Below are positions 1 to 10,480 of a stretch of DNA of 40,208 bases, piece by piece; position 1 is the stretch's first letter, and every line of letters begins with the position of its first letter. The DNA lies in IMG/VR virus record IMGVR_UViG_3300028920_000147, positions 1 to 40,208 of that record, one strand, 5' to 3'. The position numbers and the translations under genes were made by a program. Below the pieces are notes generated by a model. It worked only from the letters and a program-made list of their open reading frames with translations. It searched no databases and was not told the origin of the DNA. The stretch is from a virus.

Positions 1-21
1 CTTGAGCATTCTGTATCGTAA
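1..21 (+). CDS. Major capsid protein, 3' end only (second copy of the gene end)
   Basis: The first 21 bases encode the last six capsid residues (LEHSVS) and a TAA stop, identical to the end of the capsid gene at 38672-38692. This shows that the sequence before position 1 is a capsid gene, so the window joins end to start in head-gene order. Confidence 0.8.
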   Translation, partial: LEHSVS

Positions 22-51
22 ACACTGATCTGAAGAGGTTTACGGTTTAGG

Positions 52-59
52 TTAAATTT
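52..59 (+). promoter_or_regulatory. TTAAATTT start-proximal box before the beta-helix gene
   Basis: The box lies 23 nt before the ATG at 75, with no Shine-Dalgarno between. The stretch TTAAATTTTTATCATAAT is shared exactly with the leader of the capsid gene (37696-37713) and with the second beta-helix copy (38723). It is one of about 16 such boxes in the window. Confidence 0.6.
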
Positions 60-74
60 TTATCATAATTAAAA

Positions 75-1055
75 ATGAGTGCGGATCTACAGAAAAAGGG
101 TCTATATCAACAGCCGTTGATGGATGCTCTTCAAAAGTTAGGTGTTACCACATTCGGGGATGTTTGGTTCGTAAACCCAACAACCGGAGATGATGACAAC
201 TATGACGGTAAAACGGCGGAATATCCGTTTGCAACCGTTCAGGCAGCGATTGACGCTGCAACAAGCGGGCAGGACGATGTGATCGTTCTGAGTGCGTATG
301 CAGCCCATGCGGTAACGGCGATGCTCGATGTAACAAAGAGTCGCCTTCACTTCGTTTCGGCAGGTCACAGACCCGGATCAATCGGGTTGGGTGCAAGGTC
401 GAGAATTACAATGGGTGTGACAACGGCAGCGACAGACATTGCAGTGATGAAAAACACGGGTGTTGGTAATACTTTCCAAGGAATCAAGTTTGATTCAAGC
501 AATACTAAGGATGAAAGTCTTTATGCTGTTGCGGAAGGTGGGGAGTATTCAATCTATGAGGGCTGTGAGTTCTACAAGTCTACGGACTTGGACGAAACAG
601 CAGCAGCCGAGGTGCTAAACAACGGTGACTCAGCCCAATGGGTCAATTGTACGTTTGGATCTCTTGTTAATATCGTTGCGGATGACAAGATTAGACCGAA
701 TATGTTGCTAACGAGAGAAACAATTACCGGAAAGGTGTGTAGGGATAATGTAATTCAGGACTGTCTCTTCTTGGTCAAAGCAGCAGGTACAGAAGCGGTT
801 AGAATCTACGGTGCTAATGCTACGGATGTCGAAAGAATGCTACTTGTTAAAAATAGTACATTCTTGAGCAATGAACTTGGAGCAGCTAAGCCGGCTCATG
901 CTGTTGGGTTTGGGGCAGCCCAAACACAAGGCACGGTTTTATTGCAAGATTGTTCATGTGCAGATCATACTGTAATGGCGGAAGCGGGTGTTGGAATCTA
1001 TGTAGCGGGCGGTACGCCGAGCTTTGCTGCTTCTGGCGTAGGGGTGCAAACCTAG
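75..1055 (+). CDS. Right-handed beta-helix (pectin-lyase-like) virion protein, copy 1
   Basis: A 326-residue protein. After a short N-terminal helix it has a segment typical of phage parallel beta-helix proteins (YPFATVQAAIDAA around residues 53-65). Short Gly/Asn-rich strand repeats follow (VGNTFQGIKF, IYEGCEFYKS, IQDCLFLVKA, VLLQDCSCAD). No catalytic site can be assigned. It directly follows the capsid gene in the circular reading, so a head decoration or head-fibre role is likely but inferred. Compared with the copy at 38746 it has roughly 26 substitutions, with a cluster around residues 196-218 (LVN/SDK and RETIT/GGIVS). The start is set by the TTAAATTT box 23 nt upstream. A terminator hairpin follows the stop. 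Confidence 0.85.
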   Translation: MSADLQKKGLYQQPLMDALQKLGVTTFGDVWFVNPTTGDDDNYDGKTAEYPFATVQAAIDAATSGQDDVIVLSAYAAHAVTAMLDVTKSRLHFVSAGHRPGSIGLGARSRITMGVTTAATDIAVMKNTGVGNTFQGIKFDSSNTKDESLYAVAEGGEYSIYEGCEFYKSTDLDETAAAEVLNNGDSAQWVNCTFGSLVNIVADDKIRPNMLLTRETITGKVCRDNVIQDCLFLVKAAGTEAVRIYGANATDVERMLLVKNSTFLSNELGAAKPAHAVGFGAAQTQGTVLLQDCSCADHTVMAEAGVGIYVAGGTPSFAASGVGVQT

Positions 1056-1074
1056 TCGTTGGGTAAACAGTCAC

Positions 1075-1098
1075 AAAGGGGGGCGTTTGCTCCCCTTT
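1075..1098 (+). terminator. Intrinsic-terminator-like hairpin
   Basis: Arms AAAGGGGGGC (1075-1084) and GCTCCCCTTT (1089-1098) form a 10-bp stem with one G-U pair and a GTTT loop. The right arm ends in TTT, followed by ATG. The second copy of this locus has an unrelated hairpin at the same place (39755-39788). Confidence 0.65.
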
Positions 1099-1123
1099 AT
1101 GTTAAATTTGGTTTGTTATTATT

Positions 1124-1351
1124 ATGGCTAAAAAAGCAGTAGCGAAGAAGGCTCCGGCAAAGAAGAAGCCGGAGGTTGAAAGCAATCTTGTAACTCTTCG
1201 ATATGTTTGGCAGGAGGAGTTGTTTGTGGGTGGTTTGGAGTGTGAGACTCTTCATGTGGAAATTGTTCTTCCGGATGTTGCGGTATCGTTGATGGAAGAG
1301 TATCCGGAGCGATTCGAGGTTGAGGATGGTGAGTTGCCGGAATCAGAATAG
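1124..1351 (+). CDS. Small Lys/Ala-rich N-terminus head-region protein, copy 1
   Basis: A 75-residue protein. Residues 1-15 are a basic tail (MAKKAVAKKAPAKKK). The rest is an acidic, beta/alpha-looking domain ending in a conserved pattern (SLMEEYPERFEVEDGELP). It aligns with the 78-residue product at 39839 across the whole length (LVTL.Y.W.EEL, SLME..P.RFEV..G.LP), but less than half of positions match. No family was recognised. It lies between two terminator-like hairpins, and its start is supported by a TTAAATTT box at 1102-1109, 22 nt upstream. The basic tail could contact DNA or the capsid interior; that is inference. Confidence 0.75.
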   Translation: MAKKAVAKKAPAKKKPEVESNLVTLRYVWQEELFVGGLECETLHVEIVLPDVAVSLMEEYPERFEVEDGELPESE

Positions 1352-1379
1352 GTTGTTTCAGTGAGATTGAATTTGTTCA

Positions 1380-1403
1380 AAAGGGGAGCATTTGCTCCCC
1401 TTT
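1380..1403 (+). terminator. Intrinsic terminator hairpin
   Basis: Arms AAAGGGGAGCA (1380-1390) and TGCTCCCCTTT (1393-1403) can form up to 11 bp and end in a short T run. The same hairpin recurs at 40103-40126 in the second copy. Confidence 0.7.
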
Positions 1404-1412
1404 CTGTTGTGC

Positions 1413-1433
1413 TATAATGAATATATTAAGTTT
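1413..1433 (+). promoter_or_regulatory. TATAAT -10-like element followed by a TTAAGTTT box
   Basis: TATAAT at 1413-1418 follows a terminator. The TTAAGTTT box at 1426-1433 begins 13 bases after the first base of the TATAAT, roughly where a transcript would start, and 22 nt before the ATG at 1448. No good -35 is visible. The arrangement recurs unchanged at 40136-40156. Confidence 0.5.
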
Positions 1434-1447
1434 ATTCTACTCGTAAT

Positions 1448-1963
1448 ATGGCGAAGAAAACAGATAGAATTACCCCAAAGAACGTCAAGAAAGTCGCTGT
1501 GTCCCCAAAGAAAGTAAAAGAAGTAAAAGAAGAAGTAGAAAAACCGTTTGTGTGTGATGTGATGGTAGACGGAAAGGTCTGCGGTTTTAGGGCAGCAAGG
1601 AAGCAGGATTTGGAAACTCACCAAAGAAAGCATCAAGGAGAGGTAGTAAAAAAGGGTGGAAGGTCTTTGTCCAGTACGGAGGTTGAAAATGTGACAAAGA
1701 CACAGAAGCAGATAACGATTGAGAAGTGGGAGAAGGAAGATCAAGTAAGGTGCTATATTCCGCTTAATTTTGGAGAGAAGCCCGGAGCAACACACGAAGT
1801 TTGTGTAAATGGTGTGGTGATGGTATATCCGAAGGGAAAGCCGTTTACTGCTCCGAAATCGATTGTGGATTTGATAGAGCATTATTTGGAGTCGGTTGCA
1901 ACGGCTGGTGACGAGATGGCGTTTGACAGAAGTGAGGCGGTTGAGGACGCACTGACGAAGTGA
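1448..1963 (+). CDS. Zinc-finger-like small head-region protein
   Basis: A 171-residue protein. It has a Lys-rich start (MAKKTDR), a basic/acidic Lys-Glu segment, then a C2H2-like arrangement at about residues 36-62 (C-x8-C-x12-H-x3-H; CDVMVDGKVC and ETHQRKH). The gap between the two cysteines is longer than in classical fingers. The C-terminal half is a small domain (VNGVVMVYPKGKPFTAPKSI) ending in an amphipathic helix; a similar pattern is seen in the product at 28842. No known family is claimed. The next gene is the likely head-tail adaptor, so a head-completion role is plausible. A partial second copy starts at 40171. Confidence 0.75.
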   Translation: MAKKTDRITPKNVKKVAVSPKKVKEVKEEVEKPFVCDVMVDGKVCGFRAARKQDLETHQRKHQGEVVKKGGRSLSSTEVENVTKTQKQITIEKWEKEDQVRCYIPLNFGEKPGATHEVCVNGVVMVYPKGKPFTAPKSIVDLIEHYLESVATAGDEMAFDRSEAVEDALTK

Positions 1964-1966
1964 GTT

Positions 1967-1997
1967 ACACCAGAAAATGCCAGAATGGTGGTGTTTT
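1967..1997 (+). terminator. Weak terminator-like hairpin
   Basis: Arms ACACCA (1967-1972) and TGGTGT (1989-1994) are followed by TTT and lie just after the stop of the zinc-finger-like gene. The stem is only 6 bp with a long loop, so this is tentative. Confidence 0.3.
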
Positions 1998-2041
1998 CGT
2001 GTGACCTATCTTGGCGTAACTATATTGGATATATATAAGAA

Positions 2042-2791
2042 ATGACACAAAAAGAGTTTGCTACTTATATTCGATACGGCACAAGGACGGATTCTACAAC
2101 CTTTCCGGATGCAGAGATTCTGTCGATAGCCAATCCGATTAAAGATTACTTGGCAGGAGAGATAGAGGGCGTAAATGAGGACTATTTTGGTATGCCTCAG
2201 ACAACTGACCTTCTCAAGACAGATACTACTCGTGAGTATCCCTTTCCTCCGGAGTTTCTTAACCGGCTAAAGCGAATTGAGGCAAACCTTCTTCCGGATG
2301 ATACTTACGATGACAATTGGGTCACTCTAAACGAGGTAGATATGAATTTTCATAAGCACACTTCGGATGAAGCTACGATTCAGGCTAGTTTTGGGTGGGA
2401 TGAAGATTCTGCTTTTTATGAGATCTTTCGGGGGTCTATCTGGTTGTTGACCGGGGAGATTGAGGATGATGTTACTGCGGGGCTGAAGTTGTGGTCGTTT
2501 GATTATCCTGCGGATATTGATGATTTGAGCGATGACACGGATGATATGTCGGTAGATCCATCTACCACAACGTTGGGTTTTCCAAAGGCTTTTCATCAAT
2601 TATGGGCGGATGCGGTAGTAATCGAATACAAGTCCAATCGTGACAAGCCTATCCCTCTTACAAAACGTGAGGAGAGGTGGGAATTCTATCTGGGTCGTGC
2701 GTTGGATTCGATAAAGAATACTAACCGGGACCATGCGGTAGTAACTGGCGTTCCGAGCGAAGAGGCGAATGATGATGGATATGAGTATTAA
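2042..2791 (+). CDS. Probable head-tail adaptor (connector) protein
   Basis: A 249-residue acidic protein. It begins with a helical segment (KEFATYIRYGTRTDSTTFPD) of the kind found in phage head-tail connector proteins, where early residues describe position-like helices (AEILSIANPIKDYLAGEI). A Trp-rich middle (FYEIFRGSIWLL) and a C-terminal helical segment (KREERWEFYLGRALDSIK) follow. The position, downstream of capsid in the circular order and before the fibre gene, fits a connector. The start is the first in-frame ATG; a weak box variant (CTATATTG, 2020-2027) lies 22 nt upstream. The assignment rests on context and general fold pattern, not a diagnostic motif. Confidence 0.6.
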   Translation: MTQKEFATYIRYGTRTDSTTFPDAEILSIANPIKDYLAGEIEGVNEDYFGMPQTTDLLKTDTTREYPFPPEFLNRLKRIEANLLPDDTYDDNWVTLNEVDMNFHKHTSDEATIQASFGWDEDSAFYEIFRGSIWLLTGEIEDDVTAGLKLWSFDYPADIDDLSDDTDDMSVDPSTTTLGFPKAFHQLWADAVVIEYKSNRDKPIPLTKREERWEFYLGRALDSIKNTNRDHAVVTGVPSEEANDDGYEY

Positions 2792-2808
2792 ATTTATTAT
2801 TTTTTATT

Positions 2809-3129
2809 ATGGCGAAGAAAACCGCTAAGTCAAAGGATATTCCGGGTATGACTCCGGAGCAAAAGATGAAGGTGTTCAAAGAGTTAGAAGAGAACTTGAT
2901 GGGAGATATTATAAAAAACGGTATTGCAAAGCGGTTTCGAGAGAAGCACTCTCTTCCTGACATGATCTTGACATACAAGACACAGGGAAAGGGTGAGGCA
3001 AAGGTTGGAAAGCAGGAAATCGATAACGAAAAACAGATGATAGAAAATCTCGGATTGCAGATTGACGATTTGAGGGTGATGTTGGGAATGGTTCGTGATG
3101 AAATGGAAAAATTACAAAAGTCTAATTAA
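2809..3129 (+). CDS. Small coiled-coil protein
   Basis: A 106-residue, Lys/Glu-rich protein. The start MAKKTAKSKD matches the basic N-termini of other genes here, and the ATG region (ATGGCGAAGAAAAC) is almost the same as at 1448. Residues 50-106 (KVGKQEIDNEKQMIENLGLQ and onward) are predicted by eye to be coiled coil. A TTAAATTT box overlaps the previous stop (2788-2795) and sits 21 nt before the ATG. It lies between the adaptor and the fibre gene, so it could be a small virion or assembly factor. No family recognised. Confidence 0.7.
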   Translation: MAKKTAKSKDIPGMTPEQKMKVFKELEENLMGDIIKNGIAKRFREKHSLPDMILTYKTQGKGEAKVGKQEIDNEKQMIENLGLQIDDLRVMLGMVRDEMEKLQKSN

Positions 3130-3137
3130 GCTAATTT
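3130..3137 (+). promoter_or_regulatory. GCTAATTT start-proximal box before the collagen fibre gene
   Basis: The box lies 22 nt before the ATG at 3152. It has the CTAATTT form also seen at 6541 and 23101. Confidence 0.45.
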
Positions 3138-3151
3138 GTAACAGGAAATAG

Positions 3152-6253
<3,102 letters not shown>

Positions 6254-6256
6254 GAG

Positions 6257-6264
6257 TTAAATTT
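6257..6264 (+). promoter_or_regulatory. TTAAATTT box deciding the start at 6280
   Basis: The box is 23 nt before the ATG at 6280. This spacing favours ATG 6280 over the in-frame TTG at 6271. Confidence 0.5.
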
Positions 6265-6279
6265 ATCGGCTTGACTAGA

Positions 6280-6534
6280 ATGGCAGAAGAAAAAAGGAGG
6301 AAGAAAAAACACCTATTTGCCGAGTATAAGTGTGAAAAATGTGGCGGAACGTTTCAAATGGATCATGGTCCGCTAAAAGAGCTGCCCGAATGCTGGAACG
6401 AAACTACTTGCCCGGATATGGAGAAACAAGGCTGTGAAAGAGAGATGAAGGTGATTAAGGACCATCTGGGTAAAGACGTTCTTATTCCTGTAAAGTCTAC
6501 AAAACTGGTCAAAACGTGGTTTGCAAAGATGTAA
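6280..6534 (+). CDS. Small zinc-ribbon protein
   Basis: An 84-residue basic protein. It carries a Cys-x2-Cys pair (YKCEKCGGTFQ, about residues 15-18), then further cysteines (ELPECWNETTCPDMEKQGCE) that could complete a zinc site. The C-terminus is Lys-rich. The first pair resembles phage zinc ribbons that bind nucleic acid or stabilise virion parts. It lies between the collagen fibre and the glycosyltransferase. The start at 6280 is chosen from the upstream box. Function unknown. Confidence 0.7.
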   Translation: MAEEKRRKKKHLFAEYKCEKCGGTFQMDHGPLKELPECWNETTCPDMEKQGCEREMKVIKDHLGKDVLIPVKSTKLVKTWFAKM

Positions 6535-6540
6535 GTATCG

Positions 6541-6548
6541 GCTAATTT
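6541..6548 (+). promoter_or_regulatory. GCTAATTT box deciding the start at 6563
   Basis: The box is 22 nt before the ATG at 6563. A longer in-frame start exists at 6521, but it would overlap the previous gene and lacks this signal. Confidence 0.5.
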
Positions 6549-6562
6549 TATGGTCAATTTTG

Positions 6563-8020
6563 ATGCTTTCTGTTTCCATGATAGTAAAAAACGAGGAGAA
6601 ATTGTTATCTCGGTGCTTGGATTCTGTTTCCGAAGCGGACGAGATTGTTGTTTGTGATACAGGGTCTACTGATAAAACTGTCGAGATTGCTAAAAAATAC
6701 ACAGACAGGGTATTTACCGATTATAAGTGGAACGACAATTTTGCACAGGCACGCAATCATGCGAAAAATAAGTGTACTGGTGATTGGATTCTGTCAATTG
6801 ACGCTGATGAAGTTTTGGAAGATGGGGGTATAGAAAAAATCAGGGATGCTATTGCTGTAGCAAAAGATACAGACCTTGCGTTAAACGTAACGATGGTTTC
6901 GGAAAATAAGACGAACACGTTTCTTTTTCCACGACTTTATAGGAAGTATCCCATAGTACATTGGAGGGGTGCGATTCATAATCATCTTTCTGTTCCGGCT
7001 CTAAATTCTGTAGACGTTTCGATTACGTATGGATATTCTCCTACACACAAGAATGATCCCGACAGGGCTTTGAGGATATTAAAGAGAGAGATTAAAAAAG
7101 ACCCGTCCCTTGTTCGGGAGCGGTATTATCTTGCAAGAGAATATTTTTATCGCAAGAAGTGGAAAACGGCAATAAAGCATTATAAGATTTATCTCAAAGC
7201 CAATTCGTGGGGTCCTCAGAGGGCGGAAGCATACCTAACTTTGGCTCGGTGTTATTGGCACTTGAAGCAATTGAAGGAGGCTCAGGATTCGTGTCTAAAG
7301 GCGATTAGGATAAATGCCAACTTCAAGGAGGCGATTGAGTTTATGGCAAGTATTTCCGGACCAAAGAACAGGGAGAGGTGGGATGAATTTGCTAAAACTG
7401 CAACAAACGAAGATGTGCTGTTTGTAAGAGGCTCTTCGACAACAACGAAAAAGAAAGAGAAGGGTGCTTCATATTACGATGCTATTTTCGGTCAAAGTGC
7501 TGATATGTCCCGGTATAATGGGATTTATAAGGTGGTTGGGGATTGGGTTGACAATAAGAAGTGTCTCGATGTGGGATGTGGGGTGGCTGCGTTAAAGGAT
7601 TTTGTTGTCAATTATCGGGGATTTGATTTTAGTAAGAAGGCGGTAGAGGTTGCCAATGATGACCGGGTGGTCGTTGGGGATATATATGAGCGGTTGTTGG
7701 ATAAAAGTGTGGATGGATGGGTAGTCAATTGGGCTGATATCTTAGTCTTTTTGGAGGTGTTCGAGCATTTGGATGATTTGAGGGTTGTAGAGATGATTCC
7801 GTATGGAATGGATGTGATCTTTTCGGTTCCGTCTTTTGACGATCCAGGTCATCTTCGTACTTTCGATTCGGTGGAAGCGGTAAAAGCCAGATACGAAAAA
7901 TATTTTGATATTAAGGAGATTGTCACGTTTGAGTGGGACGGTGTAAAAGAGTGGGTAGAGAGGGGAGAAAAGCCTACTGATGACCGGAATATATTTTTAG
8001 TTAAAGCAAAGAAGAGGTAA
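6563..8020 (+). CDS. GT2 glycosyltransferase-TPR-methyltransferase fusion
   Basis: A 485-residue protein with three parts. Residues 1 to about 190 are a family-2 glycosyltransferase (LSVSMIVKNEEKLLSRCLDS, then DADE at 80-83 as the metal/nucleotide-sugar motif). Residues about 190-270 are TPR-like helices (YYLAREYFYRKKWKTAIKHY, AYLTLARCYWHLKQLKEAQD). Residues about 315-485 are a class I SAM-dependent methyltransferase with motif I CLDVGCG at 334-340. GT2 enzymes with a TPR tail are known, for example in glycan-modifying proteins of Firmicutes; a fused methyltransferase suggests transfer and methylation of a sugar. It lies one small gene downstream of the GPT collagen fibre, which suggests that fibre as a target. 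The last base overlaps the next ATG (TAATGG). Confidence 0.85.
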   Translation: MLSVSMIVKNEEKLLSRCLDSVSEADEIVVCDTGSTDKTVEIAKKYTDRVFTDYKWNDNFAQARNHAKNKCTGDWILSIDADEVLEDGGIEKIRDAIAVAKDTDLALNVTMVSENKTNTFLFPRLYRKYPIVHWRGAIHNHLSVPALNSVDVSITYGYSPTHKNDPDRALRILKREIKKDPSLVRERYYLAREYFYRKKWKTAIKHYKIYLKANSWGPQRAEAYLTLARCYWHLKQLKEAQDSCLKAIRINANFKEAIEFMASISGPKNRERWDEFAKTATNEDVLFVRGSSTTTKKKEKGASYYDAIFGQSADMSRYNGIYKVVGDWVDNKKCLDVGCGVAALKDFVVNYRGFDFSKKAVEVANDDRVVVGDIYERLLDKSVDGWVVNWADILVFLEVFEHLDDLRVVEMIPYGMDVIFSVPSFDDPGHLRTFDSVEAVKARYEKYFDIKEIVTFEWDGVKEWVERGEKPTDDRNIFLVKAKKR

Positions 8021-8292
8021 TGGTTCGTCATGCAAAAGACAGAGGTGGAGGGTGGGGAGGCTTCTATTGGGGGCAATGCTATTGGGCTGGGTTTGCAGGA
8101 CCGTTGATATTTTGGAAGAAAGTTGTTAGGACGGTTCGTGACTGGACCAAGCAGGCAAAAAACGTGAGGGCTTTTACAAAGGTGGAAAAAACCGCCCGCA
8201 ATTGGACCAAACAGGAAAAGACCTCTCGAAACTACACGAAAACGGCAAAGACTTCTCGCTCGTGGTTAAAGAAGCCAAAGCCAGAGATTTAA
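8020..8292 (+). CDS. Small basic protein with five decapeptide repeats
   Basis: A 90-residue protein. Residues 1-33 are Gly/Trp/aromatic-rich (GGGWGGFYWGQCYWAGFAG) and might insert in or lie on a membrane. Residues about 40-89 are five ten-residue repeats with the pattern R-x-[WFY]-x-K-x-x-K-x-x (RDWTKQAKNV, RAFTKVEKTA, RNWTKQEKTS, RNYTKTAKTS, RSWLKKPKPE). One aromatic residue and three or more positive charges per repeat are consistent with a nucleic-acid or surface-binding helix. It is coupled to the previous gene by a TAATG overlap. No family recognised. Confidence 0.7.
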   Translation: MVRHAKDRGGGWGGFYWGQCYWAGFAGPLIFWKKVVRTVRDWTKQAKNVRAFTKVEKTARNWTKQEKTSRNYTKTAKTSRSWLKKPKPEI

Positions 8293-8309
8293 TTGTATAA
8301 TGATATAGA
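8288..8309 (+). promoter_or_regulatory. TTTAATTG box with embedded TATAAT
   Basis: The TTTAATTG box (8288-8295) is 21 nt before the ATG at 8309. TATAAT follows it immediately (8296-8301). Confidence 0.4.
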
Positions 8310-10480
8310 TGGAAGGCGTTTCGATTAAACAGTTCAATACCGGTGGACTTGCAGATTCCAAATATCAAGGGCGAGAAAACTCTCTTGCATCTCTTGTTGG
8401 AATTGACGTTCATTCGGAGCCGGGAATATTTACCGCCCATCAGGGATTGAAAAAGGACTCTGGTGCTACTGTTACAGCCCTTGTAAAGAATATAGTGGTC
8501 TGTTCTACCGGGGATACTTACCATTTTTCTTCTACTGACGGCAAGATTTGGAAGCGTACCAGTGCAGGTACGTGGAGTCTGCAAGACACTACGGTCCCTA
8601 CGAGTGGAAGTGCTGGGTGTTTGGGGGCGGAAGAGTACAGCGGTCATATTTATTGGGCTACACAAAATTATCTGCATCGGATTGCTATTAGTGGGTTGGA
8701 TGATTGGGCTGCAAATTCGGAAGAGAATTGGGCTGAAATGCACTTGGATCAACCTGAGGACGGAGAAGCGGACGACACTTACGATGTTGCAACTTCTGTG
8801 AGCGAAACAGAGCCTCACATGAGAACGTTTGTTCCTCGAACTACGAGTATTTCCTCCATTTTTATCAATGTTGATACGAAAGGGACGGGAAATTGGACGG
8901 TTGCGCTACACGATGTGGACAATAACGTGATTGGAACAAAGACTATTGCAGCCGGCAGTATGGATACCGGGGAGTTGGAGTTTGCGTTTGCTGCTGCGGT
9001 AAATGTGGTTGTTGGGGAAACGTATCATATTCATGTCACTTCTACGGTAGCGGACGGAATTCTTGCCTCTCACGAGTATTATGCAGCAACCGGATCTTTG
9101 AATGCTGCGAGCGACTATCCACTGGGTACGGCAGTAAGCGAATCTGATGTAGATCGAAGGGAGTTTGTTGCTACCAACGAATATCTTACTGGAATTCAAC
9201 TGTATGTAAAAACAAAAGGGACAGGAAATTGGACGGTTACATTGCACGATAGCGACAACAATTCTCTGGCTACTTCGACAATTGCAACGGGATCTCTTAG
9301 CGACACAACTACTACGGACTTTACGTTTGGTACGGCAGCAAGCGGGTTGACGGTGGGGGGTACGTATCATTTTCACGTTCATTCCACGGTAGCGGATGGA
9401 TACGCCGGATCGCACGAGGATGACGATTTGTCGTGGGCGATAATGACTCCACTTACTAACGATATCGAAGATTGTTGGATTAAAGTTTATGGGACAGGGG
9501 ATAGCGAATTTCACCCAATGATGATCCAGAATCAGGTGTTATATATTGGGGACCGAAACTTTGTTCATCAGGTGGAGGATACTACCTATTCGTCTCAAGC
9601 GATAGACCTTCCAATTGAGTATCGGGTAAAGTGTCTTGGCAAGTACATTACGGATCTGCTAATCGGTACGGTAGTTGATTCGACACGAAACAAAGCCATT
9701 ATCTTTCGATGGAATACTTGGAGCGTCAGTTGGTCGAGTGAGGACGAGGTAGACGAAGTGGGGATAAATGCGTTCATTCCTGTGGATAATTACGTTTTTG
9801 TTCAAGCGGGAGTAAACGGAAACGTATATTATTATGACGGATCTCAATTGAAATTACTTCAGGGTATTCCCGGCTCGTACACCACGGCTGCGTATGGGAA
9901 GGTAAACCCTTCTGCAACGGCTTCTTTTAGAGGTATGCCGTTAATCGGAATGTCTAATGGTGCGGGAAATCCGACAAAACAAGGGGTGTACAGTTTTGGC
10001 ACAAAGAATCCCTCTTTGTATCCACGAATATTTGCGCTAGATTATTTAATCTCTACGGGAAAAGAGTCCGGGGTAGAAATTGGAGCGATGGCGGTAATCG
10101 GAAACGATCTGCTTGTTTCGTGGAAAGATACTACCGGTGGAACAACGTATGGAGTGGACGTGATTGATGCTTCCAACAAGTTTGATACTGCGTATATCGA
10201 GACTCGTGCGATGCTTCCGAGCAGAATGCACGAAACAACGTGGAGTAGGATTGTTGTCGGATATTCTTCTCTTCCTGCGGATACTGACATAGATATTTAT
10301 GTGAAAGAGAATTATGCAGCAGCGTGGGGTGACAAGTTGACAACGAATAAGGATACCACCCGGAAGTTGATCTATTCGGAAAAGCGGTTAAGTAACTGTG
10401 TTATGGAGATCAAATTGGTTCTTCAAACAAATAGTAACGACTCCCCTAAAGTGGACTATATTTTCGTGGAGGCTGGTTAA
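8309..10480 (+). CDS. Large beta-rich virion (tail) protein with duplicated beta-sandwich
   Basis: A 723-residue protein. The first about 170 residues look like beta-propeller or tail-hub sequence (GDTYHFSSTDGKIWKRTSAG). Two tandem homologous beta-sandwich units follow at about residues 170-270 and 280-375. Each has GTGNWTV.LHD.DNN, then TYHxHV.STVADG. The C-terminal half is again beta-rich with short repeats (FIPVDNYVFVQAGVNGNVYYYDG) and no recognised catalytic motif. It begins a run of tail/virion genes that overlap or abut with no gaps. A tail tubular or receptor-binding structural role is likely; the exact position in the particle is unknown. Confidence 0.75.
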   Translation: MEGVSIKQFNTGGLADSKYQGRENSLASLVGIDVHSEPGIFTAHQGLKKDSGATVTALVKNIVVCSTGDTYHFSSTDGKIWKRTSAGTWSLQDTTVPTSGSAGCLGAEEYSGHIYWATQNYLHRIAISGLDDWAANSEENWAEMHLDQPEDGEADDTYDVATSVSETEPHMRTFVPRTTSISSIFINVDTKGTGNWTVALHDVDNNVIGTKTIAAGSMDTGELEFAFAAAVNVVVGETYHIHVTSTVADGILASHEYYAATGSLNAASDYPLGTAVSESDVDRREFVATNEYLTGIQLYVKTKGTGNWTVTLHDSDNNSLATSTIATGSLSDTTTTDFTFGTAASGLTVGGTYHFHVHSTVADGYAGSHEDDDLSWAIMTPLTNDIEDCWIKVYGTGDSEFHPMMIQNQVLYIGDRNFVHQVEDTTYSSQAIDLPIEYRVKCLGKYITDLLIGTVVDSTRNKAIIFRWNTWSVSWSSEDEVDEVGINAFIPVDNYVFVQAGVNGNVYYYDGSQLKLLQGIPGSYTTAAYGKVNPSATASFRGMPLIGMSNGAGNPTKQGVYSFGTKNPSLYPRIFALDYLISTGKESGVEIGAMAVIGNDLLVSWKDTTGGTTYGVDVIDASNKFDTAYIETRAMLPSRMHETTWSRIVVGYSSLPADTDIDIYVKENYAAAWGDKLTTNKDTTRKLIYSEKRLSNCVMEIKLVLQTNSNDSPKVDYIFVEAG

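Larger units (their letters stand above)
1..1485 (+). repeat. Divergent terminal repeat, left copy (partner 38672-40208)
   Basis: This segment repeats the right end of the window: capsid end, beta-helix gene, small Lys-rich gene and start of the zinc-finger-like gene. The first 127 bases match 38672-38798 exactly, and base 128 (T) differs from 38799 (C). Similarity then falls to about 92% protein identity in the beta-helix gene and much lower in the small gene. It rises again to a near-perfect match over about 76 bases at the far end, with one difference. The offset is 38671 at the left and 38723 at the right. Confidence 0.9.

Noticed and set aside
1-1485. Perfect terminal repeats of a linear phage genome
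   Set aside because: The copies differ at many positions beyond base 127, while true terminal repeats of one molecule should be identical.
6521-6562. Longer start for the glycosyltransferase
   Set aside because: It would overlap the previous gene, adds residues before the conserved GT2 start, and lacks the box found 22 nt before ATG 6563.
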